Shown here: one piece after another, positions 1 to 6,844 of the stretch | How the letters are laid out: every line of letters begins with the position of its first letter | Position numbering within the stretch: position 1 is the stretch's first letter | Origin: Thermoleophilia bacterium | GTDB lineage: Bacteria; Actinomycetota; Thermoleophilia; Gaiellales; SKUG01 | Direction: 5' to 3' | NCBI GenBank assembly: GCA_025964405.1 | Contig: JAOPYW010000224.1 | Coordinates: forward strand, 1-11,435 | DNA: 11,435 nucleotides | Made by a program: the position numbers and the translations under genes | Notes under the pieces: model-generated | Database searches by the model: none | Told to the model about the DNA's origin: nothing | The model's input: the letters and a program-made list of their open reading frames with translations, nothing else

Positions 1-132
1 TGCTCGGCATTGCCGCCCTACCTCGACCACTACAACAACCGCCGCTACCATACGGCCTGCAAGAGCACCCCTTGGCAGCGAGCAGCCTCAGACCTCTCCG
101 CTGTCACCAACGTGTGTGGGCACTACATCTAG
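1..132 (+). CDS. IS481-like transposase, C-terminal fragment (5' end outside window)
   Basis: Frame 1 is open from the first base to a TAG at 130-132 and encodes 43 residues. They include YLDHYNNRRYHTA followed by STPWQRA and a tail ending NVCGHYI. The Y-N-x-R-x-H pattern followed by a TP motif is the end of the DDE integrase (rve) core in IS481/IS3-type transposases. A tail of the form N-V-x-G-x-Y is typical of the IS481 family. The enzyme would cut and join the ends of its insertion sequence. Only the last part is visible, so it cannot be said whether the element is intact. The right terminal repeat must lie between 133 and about 170, because the next gene ends at 166. IS481 elements usually end in ACA, and an ACA occurs at 168-170, but no inverted repeat can be tested without the left end. 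Family placement is by motif only. Confidence 0.75.
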   Translation, partial: CSALPPYLDHYNNRRYHTACKSTPWQRAASDLSAVTNVCGHYI

Positions 133-165
133 CGCTCCCACGCCAGCGCCCCCGATCCGTCGCCC

Positions 166-999
166 CTACAGGTCGAGCGGCACGTGGCTCGCCTGCATGA
201 GCAGCACGAGCGCGACGACGAGTGCGATCCATGTCACGCCGAGCCACAGGCGGAAGCCCGGGCTGACGTCGCGGTAGTACTCGGGCGCCTCACCCCGGCT
301 GCGCCACCGCCGCCAGCTGTCGAACCCGCCGAGCAGCACGATGATGAGCAGGATCGGGTTCGGGCTCAGGAGGAACAGGCCCAGCAGCGCCACGAGGCCC
401 GCCAGCCACAGCTTCGGGCTGAGCGCCGCCGCGATGCGACCGCCGTCGAGCGGCGACACCGGCACCAGGTTGAAGAGGTTGAGGAAGTACCCCGTGAACG
501 CGACCGCGAGGAGCAGGTCGCTGTCGAGGGCGATCGCGGCTCCGTGCACCGCGAGGGCACCGAGCGAGCCGAGGATCGGCCCCGCGATGCCGACGCGCGC
601 CTCCATCGCGGCGTCCTTGGGCAGCTCACGCATGGCGATGAACGCGCCCAGGAACGGGATGAACATCGGCGCGCTCGACGCGATGCCCTCGCGCTTGAGT
701 TGCACTGCATGCCCGAGCTCGTGCACGAGGAGCAACACGACGAAGCCGACCGCGAAGGGCCACCCGTAGAACAGCGAGTACGCCGCGATCGACACGAGCA
801 TCGAGAACGCGGTGCCGAAGAACTTGAGCCCCTTGACCGCGATGAACGCGATCTTGCCGAACTTGAGGAGCGCCACGCCGATGAAGCCGAGCGGTCCGAG
901 CACCGAACGCAGGGTGCGCCTCGGAACCTCGTGGGGCGCGGGCGTCGGCCCGGCCAGCGGTTCGGTATGCGGTTCGATGCTGGGTCCGGGGAGCGGCAT
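166..999 (-). CDS. Site-2 protease family (M50) intramembrane zinc metalloprotease
   Basis: A 277-residue membrane protein with the two signatures of M50/S2P proteases: HELGH at residues 93-97 (two zinc-binding His and the catalytic Glu) and NLVPVSPLDGGR at 177-188, whose Asp is the third zinc ligand. Both sit in or next to hydrophobic segments. About six hydrophobic stretches are visible, including roughly 64-91, 137-160, 163-180, 197-223 and 250-269. A Pro-rich, probably cytosolic N-terminus precedes them. Such enzymes cleave membrane-embedded substrates such as anti-sigma factors; the substrate here is unknown. No PDZ domain is seen. The start is uncertain. A GTG at 1008 extends the frame by three residues, but a TAGCGT -10-like box occupies 1009-1014, so the ATG at 999, nine bases beyond the box, is preferred. 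No Shine-Dalgarno sequence precedes either start. The stop codon is only 33 bp from the transposase stop, so the original C-terminus may have been altered by the insertion. Confidence 0.88.
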   Translation of the reverse strand: MPLPGPSIEPHTEPLAGPTPAPHEVPRRTLRSVLGPLGFIGVALLKFGKIAFIAVKGLKFFGTAFSMLVSIAAYSLFYGWPFAVGFVVLLLVHELGHAVQLKREGIASSAPMFIPFLGAFIAMRELPKDAAMEARVGIAGPILGSLGALAVHGAAIALDSDLLLAVAFTGYFLNLFNLVPVSPLDGGRIAAALSPKLWLAGLVALLGLFLLSPNPILLIIVLLGGFDSWRRWRSRGEAPEYYRDVSPGFRLWLGVTWIALVVALVLLMQASHVPLDL

Positions 1000-1008
1000 G
1001 CGCGACAC

Positions 1009-1014
1009 ACGCTA
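1009..1014 (-). promoter_or_regulatory. Candidate -10 box (TAGCGT) for the site-2 protease
   Basis: On the minus strand TAGCGT fits the actinobacterial TAnnnT -10 pattern. It lies 9 nt before the ATG at 999 and directly abuts the alternative GTG start, and no ribosome binding site is visible. This would give a leaderless or nearly leaderless transcript beginning at about 1001. No good -35 element is seen. It is weaker than the two 6-nt-spaced cases elsewhere in this window. Confidence 0.35.
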
Positions 1015-1060
1015 GCAGCAGGCTCGGGTCGGGGTGCGCCGGACGCCACCCCTCCAAGAC

Positions 1061-1097
1061 GCAGGGGCCGCGCCGACTGGTCCGGCGCGGCCCCTGC
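1061..1097 (-). terminator. 15-bp GC hairpin terminator downstream of the LytR_C-domain gene
   Basis: The arms GCAGGGGCCGCGCCG (1061-1075) and CGGCGCGGCCCCTGC (1083-1097) pair perfectly around a 7-nt loop. The hairpin lies 24 bp past the stop of the minus-strand gene at 1122 and before the site-2 protease start. No U-run follows on either strand, so this is the hairpin-only form common in high-GC actinobacteria. It should separate transcription of the two minus-strand genes. Confidence 0.75.
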
Positions 1098-1121
1098 GGG
1101 CAATCGGTGGTGCAGTGGGGG

Positions 1122-2510
1122 TCAGGCCACGACGACCGTGATGCTCGTCGCTCCGGCGCCCGCCGGCATGACCTGCAGGGTCGTGATGCCCGTGCGGCGT
1201 GCCAGCACGCGAGCCTCGCGCTCGAGTGCCTTCGGGTAGATCACGGTCGCGCCCGCGTACTTGCCGCCTGCGTTCTCGACCTTGCCCACCTGGTACTTGG
1301 CAGCCTTGAGCTGGTCGCCGACCTGCTTGGCGTACCCCTTCTTCGAGCCGGCGTTGAACACGTCGACGTGCACCTTGGCGGGCGGCAGCATCGCCGCGAC
1401 CTTGGCTGGTGTCGCCTTGGTCGCCGCGGCCGGTGCGCCGGCCGTGCTCGACGCCGCCACGCCCGGAGCCTCGAGCTGCGGGCTCGTACGCGTGGTCGCG
1501 GGAGTGGGCGTCTCGTCGCTGCCGAGGGCGCCGCCGATGGCGACGACCAGGGCGATCAGCACGGCTCCACCGCCGATGGCGACGATGAGGGTCGCGTGCT
1601 CGCTGCGACGCATCTGCTCGCGGCCGGCGCGCGCCAGGTCGGCCATGCGACCGAACACACGGTTCATCGTGTCAGCGACCCCATCGGCCCGATCGGAACC
1701 GAGCACACGCTCGGTCGCGCCGTAGCCGATCGCACCGAGGCGCGCCGCGACGGCGCTCCCCCGACCGGAACGCGACCGGGTCGGCGCGAGGTCGTCATCG
1801 CCCTCCGCCGCCCAGGCCTCGAGCTCACCGGTGTAGTCGCCGCCACTGCGGTCCCAGGGCGCCTCCTCGAAGGCATGGCCCATGTGGATCTCGGCCGACG
1901 CGGCGATCGCCTGCTCGGGCGACGGCCCGTGGAAGGACGTGGGCACGGCGTGGCCCGCGGCGGGCGCGGCGAGGAACGAACCGGCGCTCGGCACGTCGGG
2001 CAGCTCGGCGCCGAGCGACGCCGGCATCACTGGGGTGTCGTGGAGCGGCACGTCCTCGATGGCGTCCGCACCGGTCGCCACGGGCGGCTCGACGATCGCG
2101 TCGAGCTCCTCGTCGGTGACGAACATCGCGGGCGCGGGCGCCAGGGGCTCGACGTGCATGGTCTCGCCCGCCGGTGCCATGCGCGCACTGCGCTCGCGTA
2201 CGGCCGTCGAGAAGTCGTGACCGGGACGAGCGTCGGGAGCCGTGGGAAGCTCCACCTGCACGCCCTCACCGGAGACGGTGCGGTCGAGCAGCGCCATGGC
2301 CTCGTCGCGGCCGATGCCGAGCGATGCCCCGTAGACGACCGCCGACGCGATCATCTCGTCGATCGTGTCGAACGCAGCGGGATCGCCACTCTCGAGCGCC
2401 TCGGCCTGGGCGACGGGAAGCCCGCTCGCGAGGGCGGCCGAAACCAGGTTGATGCCGCGCCATTCGCGTGCTGCCTGCAACGGTGAAGTATCGACGTTGA
2501 TCATGGTCAT
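1122..2510 (-). CDS. Membrane protein: RodZ-like HTH, one TM segment, LytR_C domain
   Basis: 462 residues in three parts. Residues about 8-75 (SPLQAAREWRGINL, then LEALESGD-like AEALESGDPAAF) resemble the helix-turn-helix of RodZ-type proteins (HTH_25 type). An acidic, Pro/Ala-rich linker follows (about 85-250). Residues 306-328 form one strong membrane helix, preceded by the basic REQMRRSEH stretch, so the N-terminus should be cytosolic. After a Thr/Pro/Ala-rich spacer, residues about 379-461 (VHVDVFNAGSKKGYAKQV, then LKAAKYQVGKVENAGG) match the LytR_C domain seen at the end of actinobacterial cell-envelope proteins. A role linking the envelope to the cytoskeleton or to gene control is an inference. 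The ATG at 2510 is chosen because GGGGAGGA (2519-2526 on the minus strand) lies 8 nt before it; the frame itself stays open upstream to 2729, across the start of hom. The gene is divergent from hom and ends at a strong hairpin. Confidence 0.85.
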   Translation of the reverse strand: MTMINVDTSPLQAAREWRGINLVSAALASGLPVAQAEALESGDPAAFDTIDEMIASAVVYGASLGIGRDEAMALLDRTVSGEGVQVELPTAPDARPGHDFSTAVRERSARMAPAGETMHVEPLAPAPAMFVTDEELDAIVEPPVATGADAIEDVPLHDTPVMPASLGAELPDVPSAGSFLAAPAAGHAVPTSFHGPSPEQAIAASAEIHMGHAFEEAPWDRSGGDYTGELEAWAAEGDDDLAPTRSRSGRGSAVAARLGAIGYGATERVLGSDRADGVADTMNRVFGRMADLARAGREQMRRSEHATLIVAIGGGAVLIALVVAIGGALGSDETPTPATTRTSPQLEAPGVAASSTAGAPAAATKATPAKVAAMLPPAKVHVDVFNAGSKKGYAKQVGDQLKAAKYQVGKVENAGGKYAGATVIYPKALEREARVLARRTGITTLQVMPAGAGATSITVVVA

Positions 2511-2597
2511 GCTCGGTGTCCTCCCCAGTCGACGCGAGCCCTCCATACGGGCTGCGTCCGATTCCCCACCTATGGCTTCGCGCCCCCGTGGTCGATC

Positions 2598-2617
2598 TCC
2601 TGCAAGCGCGTGCAGGA
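2598..2617. promoter_or_regulatory. Palindrome TCCTGCA-N6-TGCAGGA between divergent genes, candidate operator
   Basis: Two perfect 7-base inverted arms (2598-2604 and 2611-2617) flank AGCGCG. The site is about 88 bp upstream of the LytR_C-domain gene start and 79 bp upstream of hom. Its size and position suit a dimeric regulator acting on one or both divergent genes. No confident -35/-10 pair could be assigned in the 185-bp gap. The regulator is unknown. Confidence 0.4.
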
Positions 2618-2695
2618 ATTTCTTCGCGGCATCTCGCGGCTTCCACCCCCGAGGATCGACGTTTGGGCGGGGAAAGTCATGGGAAGGCGTGCGGG

Positions 2696-3991
2696 ATGAA
2701 TCCTCCCCTCGCCCCGGTGCGCGTGGCACTCCTCGGACACGGCACGGTCGGCGGCTCGCTCCGCCGCCTCCTCCACGAACATCGCGACCACGTGCGGCTG
2801 GCCACCGGACGCGACGTGGAGATCTGCGCGGTGCTCGTGCGTGACCCCGAGCGTCACCGGCTCGAGGTCGGTGAGGCGCTCGCCCCCCTCGTCACGGAGT
2901 CCCTCGACGTCGTGCTCGAGTCGCGGCCCGACGTCGTCTGCGAGGCGATGGGCGGGCTCGAGCCCACCCGTGGCCACCTCCTCCGCGTGCTCGGCGCCGG
3001 CATCCCGGTGGTCACCGCCAACAAGCAGCTCGTCGCCCGGCACGGCACCGAGCTGTTCGCGCGTGCCGCCGAGGCCGGGGCACAGCTCCGGTTCGAGGCG
3101 AGCGTCTGCGGCGCGGTGCCGATCGTGCGCATGCTCCGCGAATCGCTCGCGGCCACGCGCATCGAGCGGCTCCTCGGCATCCTCAACGGCACGACCAACT
3201 ACATGCTCAGCAAGATGGAGGCCACGGGCGCGGCCTACGACGACGCGCTCGCGGAGGCGCAGGAGCTGGGCTACGCCGAACCCGACCCGACCGAAGATGT
3301 CGAGGGCCTCGACGCCGCCGCCAAGCTCGCGATCCTCGCCGGCATCGCCTTCGGGACGACCGTCGACATCGACAACGTCCGCGCGACCGGCATCTCGGGC
3401 GTGCGTGCCGCCGACGTCGCCCACGCGGCCGAGCTCGGATATCGCATCCGCCTCATCGGTCGCGCGGAGCGCCTGACCGCCGCCGACGACACGACGTCGG
3501 TGCTCCTCGACGTCACGCCGATGCTCGTGCCGATCGCGCATCCGCTCGCGACGATCGTCGGGGCGACCAACGCCGTGCTCGTCGATGGCGACCCGTTCGG
3601 CCGCCTCGTCGTGCAGGGGGCTGGCGCCGGCGGCCCCGAGACCGCGTCGGCGCTCGCGGGCGACCTCGTCAGCGTGATGGGGTCCGAACCGAGTTTCCTC
3701 ACCACCGACCCACACGTGGCGACGCTCCCGATCGCGCCGGCCGACGCCCGACGCGACCGCCACTTCGTGCGCATGCAGGTGGTCGACCAGCCGGGCGTGC
3801 TCGCCACGGTGGCCGGCGCCCTCGCCGCCCGCGACATCTCCATCGAGCGCGTGCTGCAGCAGCGCGCCGACGACGGGCACGCGACCCTGGTGCTCACGAC
3901 GCACCCGTGCACGCCGGGCGCACTCTCGGCCGCACTCGCCGGTGTCGCCTCAACCGACCGCTCCGTGCTGCCGATGCTCGAGCTCGCATGA
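2696..3991 (+). CDS. hom: Homoserine dehydrogenase
   Basis: 431 residues, normal for a monofunctional actinobacterial homoserine dehydrogenase. It reduces aspartate 4-semialdehyde to homoserine with NAD(P)H, at the branch to threonine and methionine. The Rossmann nucleotide motif is GHGTVG (14-19), TANK with Lys110 follows, and GILNGTTNYM (161-170) is a family signature. Catalytic-site residues Glu195, Asp206 and Lys210 (in AEPDPTEDVEGLDAAAK) keep the spacing known from the yeast enzyme. A C-terminal ACT domain (about 357-430, FVRMQVVDQPGVLATVAGAL) implies allosteric feedback, by threonine in related enzymes. The ATG at 2696 has GGAAGG 8 nt upstream and places the Rossmann fold at the normal distance; the open frame from 2516 has no such support. 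The stop overlaps the thrC start as ATGA, so the two genes are translationally coupled. Confidence 0.97.
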   Translation: MNPPLAPVRVALLGHGTVGGSLRRLLHEHRDHVRLATGRDVEICAVLVRDPERHRLEVGEALAPLVTESLDVVLESRPDVVCEAMGGLEPTRGHLLRVLGAGIPVVTANKQLVARHGTELFARAAEAGAQLRFEASVCGAVPIVRMLRESLAATRIERLLGILNGTTNYMLSKMEATGAAYDDALAEAQELGYAEPDPTEDVEGLDAAAKLAILAGIAFGTTVDIDNVRATGISGVRAADVAHAAELGYRIRLIGRAERLTAADDTTSVLLDVTPMLVPIAHPLATIVGATNAVLVDGDPFGRLVVQGAGAGGPETASALAGDLVSVMGSEPSFLTTDPHVATLPIAPADARRDRHFVRMQVVDQPGVLATVAGALAARDISIERVLQQRADDGHATLVLTTHPCTPGALSAALAGVASTDRSVLPMLELA

Positions 3992-5130
3992 CGACTCCCG
4001 CCTCCACCTCCGCCCCGACCGCCTCCGACGACCCCGCCGCTCCCCTGCGTATCCGCTCGGACGACCGCACGGCGCGCGGCGAGGGGCTGATCGCCCGTTG
4101 GGCCGACCGCATCGACGTCGACGACGCGACCCCACGGCTGACCATCGGGGAGGGCGGCACCCCGCTCGTGCACGCGCGGCGCCTCTCCGAGCGCCTCGGC
4201 GTGGAGCTGCACCTCAAGCTCGAGCTCGCCAACCCCACCGGCTCCTTCAAGGATCGCGGCATGTGCGTCGCCGTCGCTCGGGCGGTGCAGGCCGGCGCCA
4301 CCACGCTCATCTGTGCCTCCACCGGCAACACCTCCGCCTCGGCCGCCGCCTTCGCCGCCGCAGCGGGCCTCCAGTGCGTGGTGATCGTGCCGACCGGCAA
4401 GATCGCCGCCGGCAAGCTCCTGCAGGCACAGGTGGCAGGCGCGCTCGTCATCCAGATCGACGGCAGCTTCGACGATGGCCTCGCCGCCGTACGCGAACTC
4501 AGCACACGTCCCGGCATCGCACTGGTGAACAGCGTCAACGAGTACCGCATCGAGGGACAGAAGACCGGCGCCTTCGAGGTGGTCGAGGATCTCGGCGGCA
4601 CGGCGCCCGACTGGCTCTGCATCCCCGTCGGCAATGCCGGCAACATCACGGCCTACTGGCGCGGCTTCACCGAACTCCACGCGTCGGGGGAGCTGACGTC
4701 GCTCCCGCGCCTGCTGGGCGTGCAGGCCGCCGGTGCTGCGCCGCTCGTCGACGGCCACGACATCGAACGCCCCGAGACGCTCGCCACCGCGATCCGCATC
4801 GGCCGCCCCGCGCGCGGCGACCAGGCCCTCGCCGCGGTGGCCGACTCACGCGGTCAGCTCCGCAAGCGCACCGACGAGCAGCTCGTCGAGGCCTACGCGC
4901 TGCTCGCCAAGGATGCCGGCATCTTCTGCGAGCCCGCGTCCGCGATCTCGGTCGCGGGCCTCATCGACGCGATCCACGATGGCACCATCGCGCGCGGCTC
5001 CCGGGTCGTGTGCGTGCTCACCGGCCACGGCCTCAAGGATCCCGACACCGCCGCCACCATCGTGCAGCCGACCATCGCCTGCGGCCCCTCGGCCGCGGCG
5101 ATCGCGGCCGTCATCGACGCGAACGCCTGA
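3988..5130 (+). CDS. thrC: Threonine synthase (PLP-dependent)
   Basis: 380 residues of fold-type II PLP enzyme converting O-phosphohomoserine to threonine and phosphate. NPTGSFKDRGM (82-92) carries the Schiff-base Lys88, GNAGN (215-219) is the cofactor phosphate loop, and GEGGTPL (54-60) is the typical N-terminal strand. The length fits the short actinobacterial class rather than the longer proteobacterial or yeast type. The first 20 or so residues are Thr/Ser/Pro/Ala-rich and probably disordered. The ATG at 3988-3990 overlaps the hom stop by 4 nt, so ribosomes probably pass directly from hom. No convincing terminator follows thrC; only a 5-bp stem near 5147-5162 was found. Transcription may therefore continue into the leader before the small ORF at 5539. 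Confidence 0.97.
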   Translation: MTTPASTSAPTASDDPAAPLRIRSDDRTARGEGLIARWADRIDVDDATPRLTIGEGGTPLVHARRLSERLGVELHLKLELANPTGSFKDRGMCVAVARAVQAGATTLICASTGNTSASAAAFAAAAGLQCVVIVPTGKIAAGKLLQAQVAGALVIQIDGSFDDGLAAVRELSTRPGIALVNSVNEYRIEGQKTGAFEVVEDLGGTAPDWLCIPVGNAGNITAYWRGFTELHASGELTSLPRLLGVQAAGAAPLVDGHDIERPETLATAIRIGRPARGDQALAAVADSRGQLRKRTDEQLVEAYALLAKDAGIFCEPASAISVAGLIDAIHDGTIARGSRVVCVLTGHGLKDPDTAATIVQPTIACGPSAAAIAAVIDANA

Positions 5131-5199
5131 TTGGCGGACGAATTTCCGACGGCCTGACGTCGATCGCCCACCAATTCCACAATTACTTCGCCGTCCCCC

Positions 5200-5227
5200 T
5201 TGTGCGACCCCGCAGGCCCGCTATGGT
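5200..5227 (+). promoter_or_regulatory. Candidate sigma-70-type promoter (TTGTGC / TATGGT)
   Basis: TTGTGC at 5200-5205 and TATGGT at 5222-5227 are 16 bp apart, in a locally AT-richer patch after thrC. The -10 fits TAnnnT. It would transcribe the small ORF at 5539. This is called by consensus match only. Confidence 0.4.
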
Positions 5228-5398
5228 GTTCCCTATCGGCGCTGGTGAACAACTCCCCCGCGCCGCTTCCTGAGATTTCCTCCAGTGAAGATCTTCGTCG
5301 ACATCCACACGTTCCGCCCGCGAGGTATCGCGGCGCCGTGTGGTGTCGTCGGCTAGTCCACTCCGGACCTCCGTACCGCCTTCCTGAACCACCTTCCT

Positions 5399-5426
5399 GA
5401 CCGACGCATGCGTGCGTCCTCCGGTC
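5399..5426 (+). other. Hairpin in the leader of the small proline-rich ORF
   Basis: GACGCA (5403-5408) pairs with TGCGTC (5413-5418) around TGCG. Outer GACC (5399-5402) pairs with GGTC (5423-5426) across a 4-nt bulge. An alternative pairing is ACCGAC (5400-5405) with GTCGGT (5424-5429). Mutually exclusive stems are a feature of attenuators, but no U-run follows and no ligand-binding fold is recognisable. It could equally be a weak terminator of hom-thrC. Confidence 0.3.
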
Positions 5427-5538
5427 GGTGGTCCACGCAGCGGTCACTCGACTCCACACGGCTCGCCCGCACCTACTCGCGCGCTGGAGCCCTGCCGCCC
5501 ATCGGTCGGCGTGCCCACCACCACCCAGGAGGCCTCGC

Positions 5539-5805
5539 ATGATGCCCCGTAGCTCACCCCAGCCCGAACCCCAACCCGACCCGCACACCCTCGCGGACGC
5601 GGCCACCCCCGACGCATCGGCACCATCCGATGCCACCCACCAGCCCGAGGAGCCGGTCACACCGGATCCCTTCTCGTGGCTCGACGCCACGCGCCCGAAG
5701 GCGCGTGCGGCACGACCTGCGCGACCGGCACACCTGCCGAACCCGCAGTCGCTGCCGAGCAGCGCCCCGCGCCCGCGACCAGTGCGTCGCGGCGGCCAGC
5801 GCTGA
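5539..5805 (+). CDS. Small proline-rich hypothetical protein (88 aa)
   Basis: Not recognised. A perfect AGGAGG (5527-5532) sits 6 nt before the ATG at 5539, the best ribosome binding site in the window, and a second ATG follows immediately. The N-terminal half is acidic and rich in Pro, Asp and Ala. The centre carries PDPFSWLDATRP (42-53). The C-terminal third is basic and Pro/Arg-rich (KARAARPARPAHLP, ending RPVRRGGQR). There is no signal peptide, membrane segment or cysteine. The polarity suggests an unstructured protein that might bind nucleic acid or a partner. A strong hairpin terminator starts 8 nt after the stop. The ribosome binding site and terminator support a real transcription unit, but composition alone could yield an open frame here. 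Confidence 0.6.
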   Translation: MMPRSSPQPEPQPDPHTLADAATPDASAPSDATHQPEEPVTPDPFSWLDATRPKARAARPARPAHLPNPQSLPSSAPRPRPVRRGGQR

Positions 5806-5812
5806 ACACCCG

Positions 5813-5849
5813 ACCGACGACGCCGGACCGGCACTCCGGCGTCGTCGGT
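5813..5849 (+). terminator. 15-bp perfect hairpin terminator between the small ORF and thrB
   Basis: ACCGACGACGCCGGA (5813-5827) pairs perfectly with TCCGGCGTCGTCGGT (5835-5849) around a 7-nt GC loop. It starts 8 nt after the small-ORF stop. No U-run follows. The last base of the stem is also the first base of the TAGGCT -10 box of thrB, so termination and new initiation are packed together. Confidence 0.75.
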
Positions 5850-5854
5850 AGGCT
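5849..5854 (+). promoter_or_regulatory. -10 box (TAGGCT) for leaderless thrB
   Basis: TAGGCT fits TAnnnT and is followed by exactly 6 nt (GGCGCC) and then the ATG of thrB, placing the transcription start at or next to the A of the start codon. No Shine-Dalgarno sequence is present. This is the known layout of leaderless actinobacterial mRNAs. The -35 region would lie in the hairpin loop and has no TTGACA match, which is usual for this promoter type. Confidence 0.65.
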
Positions 5855-5860
5855 GGCGCC

Positions 5861-6778
5861 ATGACAGCCAAGCTCCCCTTCACCGTCTCCGCCCCCGCCT
5901 CGAGCGGCAACCTCGGCCCGGGCTTCGACGTGCTCGCCATGGCCCTCAGCCTCCGCAACGTGGTGCAGGTGCGCACCGGCTCAGGCCTGGTCGACGTGCG
6001 CGGCGAGGGCGCGGGCTCACTGCCCACCGATGCCACCAACCTCATCGCGCGCGCGTTCGAGCAGGCCGCCGGCACGTCGATCGCCGCCGCGGGCGTCGAC
6101 CTGCGCTGCACCAACGCCATCCCGCCCGCGCGCGGCCTCGGCTCCTCCACGGCGGCGGCCGCCTGCGGTCTCGTCGCCGGGTGGGAGTACATCGAGCAGG
6201 AGTGGGACGACGACGAGCTCTTCGCCGCCCTCGCCGCGTTCGACGGGCACCCCGACAACGCCGCAGCCTGTGCCCATGGCGGCATCGTGCTCTGCCACGA
6301 CCGTCCGCCCGTGGGCGATTTTCCGGCCGAACTCGACGTGATCCCCCTCGGCGCCGCCGACTGGATCATCCCGGTGGCCGTCATCCCCGACCGCGAGCTG
6401 TCGACCGAACAGTCACGGGGCGTGTTGCCGGGGAGCTACTCCCGGCACGAGGTCGTGCAGGCGATCGGCGCCGCCGGGCTCCTGGTCGGTGGCCTCCTCG
6501 GAGGCGCTCCTGAACTCGTCGAATCAGCACTGGAGACCGACGTCGTGCACGAACCGCATCGCGCGGCTCTCGTGCCCGAACTCGCCGAGGCGCGCGATGC
6601 GGTGCACGCGAGCACGGAGGCCCTCGGCACGACGCTGTCGGGTGCCGGACCGACCGTGCTCGTGTGGTGTGAGCAGGGCGGCGCCGACCAGGTGGTCGGC
6701 GCCATGGCCATCGAGTTCCCGCACGCCGTGGTGCTCCCGCTCACGATCGACGCAGACGGTGCTCGCCTCGAGGGCTGA
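5861..6778 (+). CDS. thrB: Homoserine kinase (GHMP family)
   Basis: 305 residues, the usual size. It phosphorylates homoserine with ATP to give the substrate of threonine synthase. GHMP landmarks are in order: SAPASSGNLGPGFDVLAMAL (10-29, motif 1), PPARGLGSSTAAA (88-100, the ATP-binding P-x3-GLGSS loop), GHPDN (129-133) and LSGAGPTVL (259-267, motif 3). The ATG at 5861 is supported by the leaderless promoter geometry and by the normal distance to motif 1. Unlike the overlapping hom-thrC pair, thrB is 730 bp downstream, behind a terminator and with its own promoter. It therefore appears to be expressed independently. Confidence 0.97.
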   Translation: MTAKLPFTVSAPASSGNLGPGFDVLAMALSLRNVVQVRTGSGLVDVRGEGAGSLPTDATNLIARAFEQAAGTSIAAAGVDLRCTNAIPPARGLGSSTAAAACGLVAGWEYIEQEWDDDELFAALAAFDGHPDNAAACAHGGIVLCHDRPPVGDFPAELDVIPLGAADWIIPVAVIPDRELSTEQSRGVLPGSYSRHEVVQAIGAAGLLVGGLLGGAPELVESALETDVVHEPHRAALVPELAEARDAVHASTEALGTTLSGAGPTVLVWCEQGGADQVVGAMAIEFPHAVVLPLTIDADGARLEG

Positions 6779-6844
6779 CCCACGCACGCACGCCGCTCCC
6801 CCCGTCCGGGCGCCCATGGTCGCTCCGGCAATCGTGCCATCTGG

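Larger units (their letters stand above)
5131..5538. other. 408-bp intergenic leader between thrC and the small proline-rich ORF
   Basis: No supported gene is seen. The stretch holds a candidate promoter (5200-5227), three copies of TTCCTGA (near 5267, 5381 and 5394, the last two 13 bp apart), a hairpin (5399-5426) and a repeated CGGTCGG (5422-5428 and 5502-5508). It ends with the AGGAGG ribosome binding site for the ORF at 5539. If transcription starts near 5234, the 5' leader is about 300 nt. It does not match a T-box that I can recognise, and no leader peptide rich in Thr or Ile codons was found. Confidence 0.6.

Noticed and set aside
184..1239. Long plus-strand open frame opposite the site-2 protease
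   Set aside because: Its product is Arg/Glu/His-rich with no domain pattern, and it mirrors the protease gene, which has clear HExxH and LDGG motifs. It is a high-GC antisense artefact.
2516..2695. N-terminal extension of hom
   Set aside because: It adds 60 residues with no family similarity before the Rossmann fold and runs over the divergent intergenic region. The ATG at 2696 has a ribosome binding site.
2570..3904. Long minus-strand open frame opposite hom
   Set aside because: It covers the conserved homoserine dehydrogenase gene and has low-complexity Arg/His/Glu composition. It also overlaps the 5' ends of the divergent genes.
5223..5273. Possible 16-residue leader peptide (MVFPIGAGEQLPRAAS) as a threonine attenuator
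   Set aside because: It has no run of Thr or Ile codons, its ATG overlaps the candidate -10 box, and it has no ribosome binding site.
5300..5400. T-box or other amino-acid riboswitch in the leader
   Set aside because: I looked for a T-box core and specifier arrangement, and fragments such as GTACCGCC are not embedded in the required stems. No known riboswitch fold is recognisable.
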